From positions 1 to 47,923 of the forward strand of contig JAFQOE010000034.1 of the NCBI GenBank assembly GCA_017395635.1: DNA of 47,923 bases. Reading direction: 5' to 3'. The position numbers were made by a program, and so were the translations under genes. This document shows, one piece after another, positions 29,379 to 37,809 of this stretch; position 1 is the first letter of the stretch, and each line of letters starts with the position of its first letter. The stretch is from Lachnospiraceae bacterium (GTDB taxonomy: Bacteria > Bacillota > Clostridia > Lachnospirales > Lachnospiraceae). Below the pieces are notes generated by a model. The model had not been told where the DNA came from, did no database searches, and worked only from the letters and a program-made list of their open reading frames with translations.

Positions 29379-29438
29379 CAAAATTTTCTACAAATATAGA
29401 AAATTTTGCTTGCATTAAGAAAGTAACGGTGTTAGAAT
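29379..29438 (+). promoter_or_regulatory. Hairpin/terminator plus internal promoter between infA and rpmJ
   Basis: CAAAATTTTCTA (29379-29390) and TAGAAAATTTTG (29397-29408) form a perfect 12-bp stem. Directly after it TTGCAT (29410-29415) and TAGAAT (29433-29438) lie 17 bp apart. This looks like partial termination followed by re-initiation ahead of rpmJ and the alpha operon genes. Confidence 0.6.
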
Positions 29439-29501
29439 ATTATTTCGTAGCGGACTTTTTACAGAAAAAAGTTAGTGACCGTTTTGAAAGGAGAGTTTTT
29501 A

Positions 29502-29615
29502 ATGAAGGTTAGAGCATCAGTAAAACCAATTTGCGATAAGTGCAAAATCATTAAAAGAAAAGGTAGTATCAGAGTAATCTGTGAGAACCCTAAGCACAAA
29601 CAGAGACAAGGTTAG
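29502..29615 (+). CDS. rpmJ: 50S ribosomal protein L36
   Basis: The 37-residue L36 starts [20 protein letters not shown] and has the zinc ligands C11, C14, C27 and H32, so it is the C+ form. AAAGGAGAG precedes ATG 29502. It is followed by a 267-nt gap before rpsM. Confidence 0.97.
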   Translation: MKVRASVKPICDKCKIIKRKGSIRVICENPKHKQRQG

Positions 29616-29882
29616 ATGATAGCCCATCTTTAGTCCTTGCGAAGTTTAAAACTAAAGTAACACTGTATTCCCAGTGTGAAGTTCCTTCTATATAATCATT
29701 ATTAAGTATAGAAGATGATTTTGAAAGCGGCTGTAGTGTAGGTTGTCATTAGCCTACGCAACATATTAATAGAATGGAATGAAAGCGTATGCATTTCACC
29801 CGTGTGGATGAATCCATACGGATACGTGAGTATGTCCGAACATTTAAGAAAAAGAATTTTTTTATGGAGGTGCACAGTCACA
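29616..29882 (+). promoter_or_regulatory. Long leader of rpsM with multiple hairpins
   Basis: 267 nt of non-coding sequence. CACTG TATTCC CAGTG, GTAGG/CCTAC and CCGTGTGGA TGAA TCCATACGG (9-bp stem with one wobble) are visible. Its length and structure suggest a regulatory leader for rpsM-rpsK-rpsD, where S4 is the classic alpha-operon repressor; this is inference from position. Confidence 0.45.
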
Positions 29883-30251
29883 ATGGCTCGTATTTCAGGT
29901 GTAGATTTACCAAGAGAAAAACGTGTTGAGATCGGTCTTACTTATATTTATGGTATTGGACTTCCATCATCTCAGCGTATTTTGAAAGAAGCAAATGTTG
30001 ACCCTAATACTCGTGTTCGCGATTTAACAGATGATGAGGTTAAGAGACTTAGCGAAGTTATCAACGAGACACAGTTAGTAGAAGGTGATTTACGTAGAGA
30101 GATCGCTTTGAATATTAAGCGTTTACAGGAAATTGGATGTTATCGTGGAATCCGTCATAGAAAGGGATTGCCAGTTCGTGGTCAGAAGACTAAGACAAAT
30201 GCAAGAACTCGTAAGGGTCCAAAGAGAACAGTAGCAAACAAGAAGAAATAA
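29883..30251 (+). CDS. rpsM: 30S ribosomal protein S13
   Basis: The 122-residue S13 starts [20 protein letters not shown], with the helix-two-turn-helix region [14 protein letters not shown] and the C-terminal [17 protein letters not shown] tail contacting tRNA. GGAGG precedes ATG 29883, so the upstream in-frame ATG at 29802 is not used. Confidence 0.97.
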   Translation: MARISGVDLPREKRVEIGLTYIYGIGLPSSQRILKEANVDPNTRVRDLTDDEVKRLSEVINETQLVEGDLRREIALNIKRLQEIGCYRGIRHRKGLPVRGQKTKTNARTRKGPKRTVANKKK

Positions 30252-30294
30252 TAGATAAATTGATAATTGTTTATATAACAGGAGGTTTAGTTTA

Positions 30295-30687
30295 ATGGCT
30301 AAAGTTACAAAAAAAGTGACTAAGAAGCGTGTTAAGAAGAACGTTGAACACGGACAGGCACACATTCAGTCATCTTTTAATAATACAATTGTTACATTAA
30401 CCGATAATGAAGGTAATGCTCTTTCATGGGCAAGTGCTGGCGAGTTGGGATTTAAGGGCTCTAAGAAGTCTACTCCTTATGCAGCTCAGATGGCAGCTGA
30501 AACAGCAACTAAGGCAGCTCTTATTCACGGTTTAAAGAAGGTTGACGTTATGGTTAAGGGACCAGGTTCAGGTCGTGAAGCAGCTATTCGTGCACTTCAG
30601 GCAGCAGGACTTGAGGTACTTAGTATTCGTGACGTAACACCAGTTCCACATAATGGTTGTCGTCCACCAAAACGTAGAAGAGTGTAA
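30295..30687 (+). CDS. rpsK: 30S ribosomal protein S11
   Basis: The 130-residue S11 has the [15 protein letters not shown] core and the C-terminal [18 protein letters not shown] signature. It forms part of the 30S platform near the mRNA exit. It is followed 16 nt later by rpsD. Confidence 0.98.
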   Translation: MAKVTKKVTKKRVKKNVEHGQAHIQSSFNNTIVTLTDNEGNALSWASAGELGFKGSKKSTPYAAQMAAETATKAALIHGLKKVDVMVKGPGSGREAAIRALQAAGLEVLSIRDVTPVPHNGCRPPKRRRV

Positions 30688-30703
30688 TAGGAGGTACAGA
30701 TAG

Positions 30704-31297
30704 ATGGCAGTAGATAGAACCCCAGTTCTTAAGAGATGCAGATCTTTAGGCATGGAGCCAATGTATCTCGGAATTGATAAGAAATCAAATAGAAAATTAA
30801 CTAGAGCAAATAGAAAGATGAGCGAGTATGGTTTACAGCTTCGTGAAAAGCAGAAAGCTAAGTTCATCTATGGCGTATTAGAGAAACCTTTCCGTAATCT
30901 TTATGCAACAGCTGAGAGAATGAAAGGTTTGACTGGTCCAAACTTAATGGTTTTATTGGAGTGCAGATTAGATAATGTTGTATTCCGTATGGGCTTTGCT
31001 AGAACACGTAGAGAAGCTAGACAGATTGTTGACCACAAGCATGTATTAGTTAATGGCAAGTGTGTTAACATCCCTTCATACAGAATTAAAGCTGGCGATA
31101 AGATTGAAATCAGAGAGAAGAGCAAGTCTCTTCAGAGATATAAGGATATTTTAGAAGTGACAGGTGGAAGATTAGTTCCAGCTTGGTTAGAGGCAGATCA
31201 GGAGAACCTTTGTGGTACTGTTACTGAGTTACCTTTAAGAGAGCAGATTGATGTTCCTGTAAACGAGACACTTATCGTCGAGTTATATTCTAAGTAA
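30704..31297 (+). CDS. rpsD: 30S ribosomal protein S4
   Basis: The 197-residue S4 carries the S4 RNA-binding domain ([20 protein letters not shown] near 90-110). The N-terminal zinc Cys cluster is lost: one Cys only, in KRCRSLG, so this is the C- form. It is a primary 16S binder and known alpha-operon repressor in other bacteria. Confidence 0.97.
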   Translation: MAVDRTPVLKRCRSLGMEPMYLGIDKKSNRKLTRANRKMSEYGLQLREKQKAKFIYGVLEKPFRNLYATAERMKGLTGPNLMVLLECRLDNVVFRMGFARTRREARQIVDHKHVLVNGKCVNIPSYRIKAGDKIEIREKSKSLQRYKDILEVTGGRLVPAWLEADQENLCGTVTELPLREQIDVPVNETLIVELYSK

Positions 31298-31318
31298 GAA
31301 GCATATCTATTTAGAATT

Positions 31319-31384
31319 GCACATGTTTTTGAAGTGGCTTATGCAAGCTTGCTTGTGAATAAGCTTACTTTGAAAAATGTGTGT
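31319..31384 (+). promoter_or_regulatory. Extended imperfect hairpin in the rpoA leader
   Basis: Sequence from about 31320 (CACATGTTTTTGAAGTGGCTT) pairs, with a few mismatches, with the stretch ending near 31384 (AAGCTTACTTTGAAAAATGTG). The tip contains GCAAGCTTGC. It lies in the 169-nt gap before rpoA and may modulate the ratio of ribosomal protein to polymerase synthesis. Confidence 0.5.
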
Positions 31385-31466
31385 GGGATTTATAGGACTG
31401 TGTATGCTTTTATAAGGCAAATATACAGTTGAGATATGCGTTTCAGTAAAAAGGGAGGTTCGTAAC

Positions 31467-32426
31467 GTGTTTGAATTTGAAAAACCAAGAATTGAAATCG
31501 CTGAGATTTCAGAAGACAACAGATACGGTAGATTTGTAGTAGAACCTTTAGAGAGAGGCTATGGTACAACACTTGGTAACTCTTTAAGAAGAATCATGTT
31601 ATCATCATTACCAGGTTCAGCCGTAAGCTATGTAAAAATCAAAGGTGTTTTACATGAGTTTAGTTCTATACCAGGTGTAAAAGAAGATGTGACTGAAATT
31701 ATCATGAACATCAAGGAATTGGCTATTAAGAATAACAGCAGTTCCAATGAGCCAAAGCAAGCTTATATTGAGTATGTTGGTGAAGGTGTAGTTACTGCAG
31801 CTGATATTCATGTGGATAGTGACATTGAAATTTTGAATCCGGATTTGGTAATTGCTACATTAAGTGGTTCTGAAGCTAGATTCGATATGGAGCTTACTAT
31901 CACAAAGGGTAGAGGTTATGTAGGTTCTGATAAGAACAAGAAAGAGGATGCTTCAATTGATGTGATTGCAGTTGACTCTATTTATACACCAGTTGAGCGT
32001 GTGAATCTTACAGTAGAGAATACTCGTGTTGGTCAGATTACAGATTACGATAAGCTTACATTGGATGTATATACCAATGGTACATTAGCTCCAGATGAGG
32101 CAGTAAGCTTGGCAGCTAAGGTGTTGAGCGAGCATTTAAGCTTGTTCATTGATCTATCAGAAAATGCAAAATCTGCAGAAGTTATGGTAGAGAAAGAGGA
32201 TAATGAAAAAGAGAAAGTATTGGAAATGAACATTGATGAATTAGAGTTATCCGTTCGTTCATTTAACTGTTTGAAGAGAGCAGGAATCAATACAGTAGAA
32301 GAATTAACAAGCAAGACTCCAGAGGATATGATGAAGGTTCGTAACTTGGGACGTAAGTCTTTAGAGGAAGTACTTAACAAGTTGAAAGAATTAGGTTTGT
32401 CATTGGACAATGGAGAAGACAATTAA
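31467..32426 (+). CDS. rpoA: DNA-directed RNA polymerase subunit alpha
   Basis: The 319-residue alpha subunit has the N-terminal dimerisation domain ([20 protein letters not shown], about 23-42), and a C-terminal DNA/activator-binding domain ([20 protein letters not shown], about 259-278). It starts at GTG 31467 behind GGGAGG. It sits in the alpha operon between rpsD and rplQ. Confidence 0.98.
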   Translation: MFEFEKPRIEIAEISEDNRYGRFVVEPLERGYGTTLGNSLRRIMLSSLPGSAVSYVKIKGVLHEFSSIPGVKEDVTEIIMNIKELAIKNNSSSNEPKQAYIEYVGEGVVTAADIHVDSDIEILNPDLVIATLSGSEARFDMELTITKGRGYVGSDKNKKEDASIDVIAVDSIYTPVERVNLTVENTRVGQITDYDKLTLDVYTNGTLAPDEAVSLAAKVLSEHLSLFIDLSENAKSAEVMVEKEDNEKEKVLEMNIDELELSVRSFNCLKRAGINTVEELTSKTPEDMMKVRNLGRKSLEEVLNKLKELGLSLDNGEDN

Positions 32427-32515
32427 GTAGGAAAGAACATAACTATGAAGGAACTGAATAGTTGTGTACACTTAAGCCGAAGGATTAGTAAGCAAAGTGA
32501 AGGAGGAAATACATC

Positions 32516-33052
32516 ATGGCAATGTATAGAAAGCTTGGAAAGAAGCAGGCAGCTAGAAAGGCGTTACTTCGCAATCAGGTAACACAGTTATTATACAATG
32601 GAAAGATTAAGACAACAGAAGCAAGAGCAAAGGAAATTCGCAAGATTGCTGAGCACTTAATCACAATGGCAGTTAAAGAGAAAGATAACTTTGATGAGGT
32701 TACTGTAACTGCTAAGGTTGCAAAGAAAGACAAAGATGGTAAGAGAATCAAAGAAGTTGTAGATGGTAAGAAAGTTACTGTTTATGATGAGGTTGAGAAG
32801 ACTGTTAAGAAAGATCAGCCATCTAAGTTACATGCAAGAAGACAGATGTTAAAGGTTCTTTATCCTGTAGTTGAGGTTCCAACTGAGGCTGCTGGTAAGA
32901 AGAGAGATACTAAGAAAGTTGATTTAACAGAGAAGTTATTCAACGAGTATGGTCCTAAGTATGCAGGCCGTAATGGTGGTTACACAAGAATCGTTAAGAT
33001 TGGACCACGTAAGGGTGACGCAGCTATGGAAGTTATCATCGAGTTAGTATAA
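32516..33052 (+). CDS. rplQ: 50S ribosomal protein L17 with internal insertion
   Basis: The 178-residue protein has the L17 N-terminus ([20 protein letters not shown]) and C-terminus ([20 protein letters not shown]). A charged, lysine-rich insertion of about 60 residues (near 65-125, [19 protein letters not shown]) makes it longer than the usual 115-130. Long L17 forms are common in Lachnospiraceae-type genomes. The gene closes the ribosomal supercluster and a terminator follows. Confidence 0.95.
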   Translation: MAMYRKLGKKQAARKALLRNQVTQLLYNGKIKTTEARAKEIRKIAEHLITMAVKEKDNFDEVTVTAKVAKKDKDGKRIKEVVDGKKVTVYDEVEKTVKKDQPSKLHARRQMLKVLYPVVEVPTEAAGKKRDTKKVDLTEKLFNEYGPKYAGRNGGYTRIVKIGPRKGDAAMEVIIELV

Positions 33053-33070
33053 GACATAATATATTTAGTA

Positions 33071-33096
33071 GGGGACTGTATTACAGTCCCCTCTTT
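33071..33096 (+). terminator. Rho-independent terminator after rplQ
   Basis: GGGGACTG (33071-33078) and CAGTCCCC (33084-33091) form a GC-rich 8-bp stem with a TATTA loop followed by TCTTT. Confidence 0.88.
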
Positions 33097-33124
33097 ACGT
33101 AAGGAAGTAAAATGGAGGATAGTC

Positions 33125-34933
33125 TTGAAGAAACTAATAGACATCAAAAATCTTACATTTGAATATTTTCGCAGAGATTCGGAAGGCAATTTGGAAGAAA
33201 TGATAGAAGCATTAAAAGATGTTTCTGTTGATGTGAAACCGGGTGAATTTGTAGCAATTGTTGGACGAAATGGTTCAGGAAAATCTACTCTTGCAAAGCA
33301 TATCAATGCATTGCTGGTACCAAGCGAGGGTGAAATTATTGTAGACGGATTAGATACAGCTGAGGAGGAAGAACGTCTGTCGATTCGTAAAACAGCAGGA
33401 ATGGTGTTTCAAAACCCGGATAATCAGATTGTAGGAAATTTGGTGGAAGAGGATGTGGCATTTGGACCAGAGAATTTAGGGGTTTCGACAGCAGAAATTT
33501 GGAACCGAGTGGAAGAATCGTTAGAAACTGTGGAAATGAAACAATATAGAAGTGTTTCGCCTAATCATCTGTCGGGTGGACAGAAACAGCGTGTGGCGAT
33601 TGCAGGAGTTCTTGCGATGGAGCCGAAGTGTATTATTTTTGATGAAGCAACATCTATGTTGGATTTACAGGGAAGAGATCAGATTATATTTGCAGCGAGA
33701 CAGTTGCAAAAAGAAAACGGAATCACGATTTTGTTTATTACGCATCATATGGAAGAGGTGATATGGGCGGATCGTGTTTTTGTGATGGATAAAGGAGCTG
33801 TGGTGGCACAGGGAACACCAAAGCATATTTTTGAACAGAAAGATTTGCTGAAAAAATGTGGACTGGAGGTTCCTATATTGTACCAATATATCAATTTTTT
33901 GTTAGGTCAGGAAATTGTGACAAAGGATGAAGTCAGTGAGGTGTATGGCGAAGAGGATTTATCTGCGTTGTTATGTAATAAAATAAAGAAAGCCATTGAA
34001 AATTGTGCAATCGACGAAGATAAGAATCAAGATTTGTTGTATGCTGAGAATGAAGATGAAAAAAATGTGAAAGAGGTAAGGAAAGGAATCCTGCTGAATC
34101 ACGTTGATTATATATATAACAAGGGATTTGCTAATGAGAGGATTGGCATTCGAGATGTAACATTGCAAATTAATAAAGGTGAATTTGTTGCCATAATTGG
34201 TGTAACCGGTTCGGGAAAATCAACTTTAATGCAAATGTTAAATGGATTATATTTTCCAACAAAAGGAAATGTGTATTTTGAGGGACGAGATATCACCGAA
34301 AAAGATTTTTCAATTAAACATTTACGGCAGAAGGTAGGTCTGGTATTTCAAAATCCGGAAAATCAGTTGTTTGCTGAAACGGTGGAAAAGGATGTATGTT
34401 TTGGACCGGAGAATATGGATATATCTAAAGTAGAGGCACAAAAAAGGGCCTATGAAGCAATTCGATTAGTTGGATTGCCAGATACTATCTATGATCTTTC
34501 CCCGTTGCAATTGTCAGGTGGGCAAAAACGCCGTGTAGCCATAGCTGGAGTATTAGCTATGCAGCCGGATTATCTTGTGTTGGATGAGCCTACAGCGGGT
34601 TTGGATCCGGATGCGGCAAAAGAACTACTGGATTTGCTAAAACAACTTCAAGTAGAAACCGCAATTACAGTTATTATGGTTTCTCACAATTTGGAAGAGG
34701 TGGCGGAATATGCAGACCGTGTTGTTGTGCTAAAAGAAGGAAGAAAGATGTTAGATGGCAGGACAGGAGATGTTTTGCAAAGAGTAGGTATATTAGAACA
34801 GGCAGGTCTGTTGGTGCCGATTGGTATGAAAATGATGTACAAATTGCAAAAAGCAGGTATACCAATGGATATGCAAATTGCAAAACGAATGGATATATGC
34901 GCAGAGTTAATGAAGTTGAAAGAGTATATGTAA
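33125..34933 (+). CDS. Energy-coupling factor transporter ATPase, fused double-ABC form
   Basis: The 602-residue protein has two complete ABC domains. Domain 1 shows Walker A GRNGSGKST (about 48-56), LSGGQKQR and IIFDEATSMLD. Domain 2 (from about 320) has GVTGSGKST (about 358-366), LSGGQKRR and LVLDEPTAGLD. Most Firmicutes encode EcfA1 and EcfA2 as two genes at this locus; here they are one polypeptide. With EcfT they energise vitamin uptake through interchangeable S components. The start is TTG 33125 behind GGAGG. Confidence 0.93.
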   Translation: MKKLIDIKNLTFEYFRRDSEGNLEEMIEALKDVSVDVKPGEFVAIVGRNGSGKSTLAKHINALLVPSEGEIIVDGLDTAEEEERLSIRKTAGMVFQNPDNQIVGNLVEEDVAFGPENLGVSTAEIWNRVEESLETVEMKQYRSVSPNHLSGGQKQRVAIAGVLAMEPKCIIFDEATSMLDLQGRDQIIFAARQLQKENGITILFITHHMEEVIWADRVFVMDKGAVVAQGTPKHIFEQKDLLKKCGLEVPILYQYINFLLGQEIVTKDEVSEVYGEEDLSALLCNKIKKAIENCAIDEDKNQDLLYAENEDEKNVKEVRKGILLNHVDYIYNKGFANERIGIRDVTLQINKGEFVAIIGVTGSGKSTLMQMLNGLYFPTKGNVYFEGRDITEKDFSIKHLRQKVGLVFQNPENQLFAETVEKDVCFGPENMDISKVEAQKRAYEAIRLVGLPDTIYDLSPLQLSGGQKRRVAIAGVLAMQPDYLVLDEPTAGLDPDAAKELLDLLKQLQVETAITVIMVSHNLEEVAEYADRVVVLKEGRKMLDGRTGDVLQRVGILEQAGLLVPIGMKMMYKLQKAGIPMDMQIAKRMDICAELMKLKEYM

Positions 34934-35043
34934 TAAGTCTTAGTTAATTTAAGACAAAGGCAGTATTTATAGTCATTTTAAAGGATTGCATCAATGTAAA
35001 TGTATAGACACTTATGAAAAATATGCAGTAATAGGTGATAACG

Positions 35044-35844
35044 ATGAGAGATATAACAATTGGACAATTTTATAATGTAGACTCGCCAGTACACAGATTG
35101 GATCCAAGAGTAAAAATAATATTTGCAATGATTTTTGTGGTGTCGTTGTTTTTGGGGAAGAATCCATTTTTGTTTTTGATAGCATTTGCTGTGTTAGCAG
35201 TATATATTAAGATATCCAATGTTCCTTTAAAGTTTATTTTTAGAGGGATGAAAACACTAAGTTTGATTATATTGTTAAGTGGATTATTGAACCTGTTTAC
35301 CGTCAAGGGTGTAAATGTTGTTTTTGAATGGGGAATGATTCGTATAACGGAAAACGGAATTCATGCGGCAATTTATACTACTTTGCGTCTTGGTTTTATG
35401 ATTGTGGGTTCGAGTATGATGACATATACCACAACGCCTAATTCATTGACAGATGGATTAGAAAAAATGTTGGGATGGATGAAAAAGCTTGGAGTACCTG
35501 TTCACGAATTTGCGATGATTATGTCGATTGCATTGAGATTTGTGCCGGTTCTGGTAGAAGAACTTGATAAGATTATGAAAGCACAGATGGCTCGTGGTAT
35601 TGATTTTAATGAAGGCAATTTGTTTGTTCGATTACGAAAACTAATTCCAATTTTAGTGCCACTGATTGTTTCTGCCATGAAGCGGAGTGAGGAATTAGCA
35701 ATGGCGATGGATGCCAGATGTTATCATGGTGGAGAAGGCAGAACGAAAATGAAGCCGTTGGTTTATCAGCGCAGGGATTATATTGCATATGCTTTGATTT
35801 TTGTGTATCTGATAGGGATGGTTGTGCTTGCTGTTTCTTTTTGA
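35044..35844 (+). CDS. ecfT: Energy-coupling factor transporter transmembrane protein EcfT
   Basis: The 266-residue membrane protein starts MRDITIGQFYNVDSPVHRLD and has helices at about 24-60, 60-85 and 95-120. It has the two coupling-helix motifs ending in Ala-Arg-Gly (MKAQMARGID) and AMDARCY, which bind the ATPase domains. It lies 110 nt after the fused EcfA gene. ATG 35044 follows AGGTG and is preferred to the in-frame GTG 35035. Confidence 0.93.
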   Translation: MRDITIGQFYNVDSPVHRLDPRVKIIFAMIFVVSLFLGKNPFLFLIAFAVLAVYIKISNVPLKFIFRGMKTLSLIILLSGLLNLFTVKGVNVVFEWGMIRITENGIHAAIYTTLRLGFMIVGSSMMTYTTTPNSLTDGLEKMLGWMKKLGVPVHEFAMIMSIALRFVPVLVEELDKIMKAQMARGIDFNEGNLFVRLRKLIPILVPLIVSAMKRSEELAMAMDARCYHGGEGRTKMKPLVYQRRDYIAYALIFVYLIGMVVLAVSF

Positions 35845-35981
35845 TAACATGGGAAATTCGTTTAGGAAGAACTTGCATATTATTAAAAATGTTTCGCATT
35901 TATGTCATGCGCATTTTGGTTAAATAGAAATCAGTAAGGTGACAGTATAGAGTTTCACCAAGTTATGTAGGGATAGATCAA

Positions 35982-36944
35982 ATGAAAAATAAAGAAAAAG
36001 ATAATAGAGTTATATGGAAAAAAACATCTGTGGTAACAATTGTTGCAATTCTTTGTTGTGCATTGTGGGGGAGTGCATTTCCTGCAATCAAGATGGGTTA
36101 TGAATGGTTTGAAATACCATCAAGTGCATCTGCTACACAGATACTATTTGCAGGATGTCGCTTTACTTTAGCAGGAATATTAACCATAATAATTGGGAGT
36201 ATTATGTCAAAAGCGCCATTGTTACCCCGAAAATCTTCTTGGAAAAAGATTGTAATTTTAAGTTTTTGTCAGACAAGCATTCATTATGTTTGTTTTTATA
36301 TTGGATTAGCACATACAACGGGAGTCAAATCCTCCATTTTAAATGGTGTCAATGTGTTTGTTGCAATACTTATTTCTGCACTTGTATTTAGGCAGGAGAA
36401 ACTGACTTGGGTTAAAATGTTGGGAAGTTTTCTAGGTTTTATCGGTATTGTTTTAGTAAACTTAAATGGAAGTGGATTGAATTTTGATTTCCAACTAAAA
36501 GGTGAGGGAATGATTCTATTGTCTACTTTCTGTTATGGAATGTCTTCTGCCCTGATTCGATTGTTTGGACAAAAGGAAAATTCGGTTATGTTGAGTGGAT
36601 ATCAGTTTGCCTTTGGTGGATTGGTTATGATTTTAACTGGAGTTTTATTGGGTGGCAAATTGGACGTATGGAAGGGAAAAGGAATTGCAATTTTAATTTA
36701 TCTGGCATTTGTGTCTGCAATTGCGTATACCTTATGGGCGTTATTGCTTCGTTATAACGATGTCTCTAAGGTTACTATATTTGGCTTTTTTAATCCGGTG
36801 TTTGGAGCAATTTTATCAGCATTGTTTTTGAATGAATCGGGACAAAGCTTTGGAATGAAAGAGGTTGTGGCATTATTACTGATTTCGATTGGAATTTATA
36901 TGGTTCAGAAAATGAGATGGAGTGGAACAGATGAAACGAATTAA
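35982..36944 (+). CDS. DMT-superfamily (EamA) transporter
   Basis: The 320-residue membrane protein has ten predicted helices in two EamA repeats (LCCALWGSAFPAIKMGYEW near the start; the second repeat from about 165). Members export or import amino acids, nucleosides or drugs; the substrate is unknown. The gene end overlaps the truA start by 14 nt, so translation of truA is probably coupled. Start ATG 35982 has only a weak site (GGGATAG). Confidence 0.88.
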   Translation: MKNKEKDNRVIWKKTSVVTIVAILCCALWGSAFPAIKMGYEWFEIPSSASATQILFAGCRFTLAGILTIIIGSIMSKAPLLPRKSSWKKIVILSFCQTSIHYVCFYIGLAHTTGVKSSILNGVNVFVAILISALVFRQEKLTWVKMLGSFLGFIGIVLVNLNGSGLNFDFQLKGEGMILLSTFCYGMSSALIRLFGQKENSVMLSGYQFAFGGLVMILTGVLLGGKLDVWKGKGIAILIYLAFVSAIAYTLWALLLRYNDVSKVTIFGFFNPVFGAILSALFLNESGQSFGMKEVVALLLISIGIYMVQKMRWSGTDETN

Positions 36945-37668
36945 ACTAACAGTCGCATATGATGGAACAAATTACTGTGGATGGCAAATTCAAAAAAACG
37001 GAATAACAGTAGAAGAGGTGTTAAATAAAACACTGAGTAAGTTTTTTAAAGAGGATATTGTGGTAATTGGTGCCAGCAGAACAGACTCTGGCGTACATGC
37101 TATGGGAAATGTAGCTGTATTTGATGCAGATGTAACAATGCCACCGGATAAGATTAGCTATGCGATTAATAATCTTTTGCCGGATGACATTCGAATACAG
37201 AAGTCTGAAGAGGTTGCGCCGGATTTTCATCCAAGATATTGTGACACGAGAAAAACGTATGAATACCGAATCTATAATTCACAGTTTCCGGATCCAATGG
37301 TACGTTTGTATTCTCATTTTGTATATTATCATTTGGACGAGGAGAAAATGCAACAGGCAGCGAATTACCTGGTGGGAGAACATGATTTTAAGAGTTTTTG
37401 TACACCGAAGGATGAAGTGGAGAATACGGTAAGAACGATATATTATATTAATGTGATTCGTGAAGGGAATATGGTAAAGGTTCGTATTAACGGAAATGGT
37501 TTTTTGTATAACATGGTACGAATTATAGTTGGTTCTTTGTTAAAAGTTGGAATGGGAATGATTTCGCCGAAAGAGGTAAAGAATATTCTTGAGGCAAAAG
37601 ATAGAACACGAGCAGGTCATAAGGCGGCTGCATGTGGTTTGACTTTGGTAGAGGTAGAGTATTTATAA
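36931..37668 (+). CDS. truA: tRNA pseudouridine(38-40) synthase TruA
   Basis: The 245-residue enzyme modifies U38-U40 in the anticodon stem-loop of many tRNAs. The catalytic Asp is D52 in GASRTDSGVHAMGNV; YEYRIYN and the FLYNMVRIIVG region are conserved. ATG 36931 is preceded by GGAGTGG and lies inside the EamA 3' end. truA directly after ecf genes is the usual Firmicutes order; the EamA gene is an insertion in it. Confidence 0.96.
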   Translation: MKRIKLTVAYDGTNYCGWQIQKNGITVEEVLNKTLSKFFKEDIVVIGASRTDSGVHAMGNVAVFDADVTMPPDKISYAINNLLPDDIRIQKSEEVAPDFHPRYCDTRKTYEYRIYNSQFPDPMVRLYSHFVYYHLDEEKMQQAANYLVGEHDFKSFCTPKDEVENTVRTIYYINVIREGNMVKVRINGNGFLYNMVRIIVGSLLKVGMGMISPKEVKNILEAKDRTRAGHKAAACGLTLVEVEYL

Positions 37669-37809
37669 TTATTTAATGGAAATTTCACATAAGTTTGTTA
37701 TTATTTCTCTTAAAAGTATTTATAGGCAAAAACAAATAAAATACAGATATGATTGTGTGGGTACTGAATAGTTACGAAATTCACAGTATTAAGAAGGGTA
37801 GGAATCATT

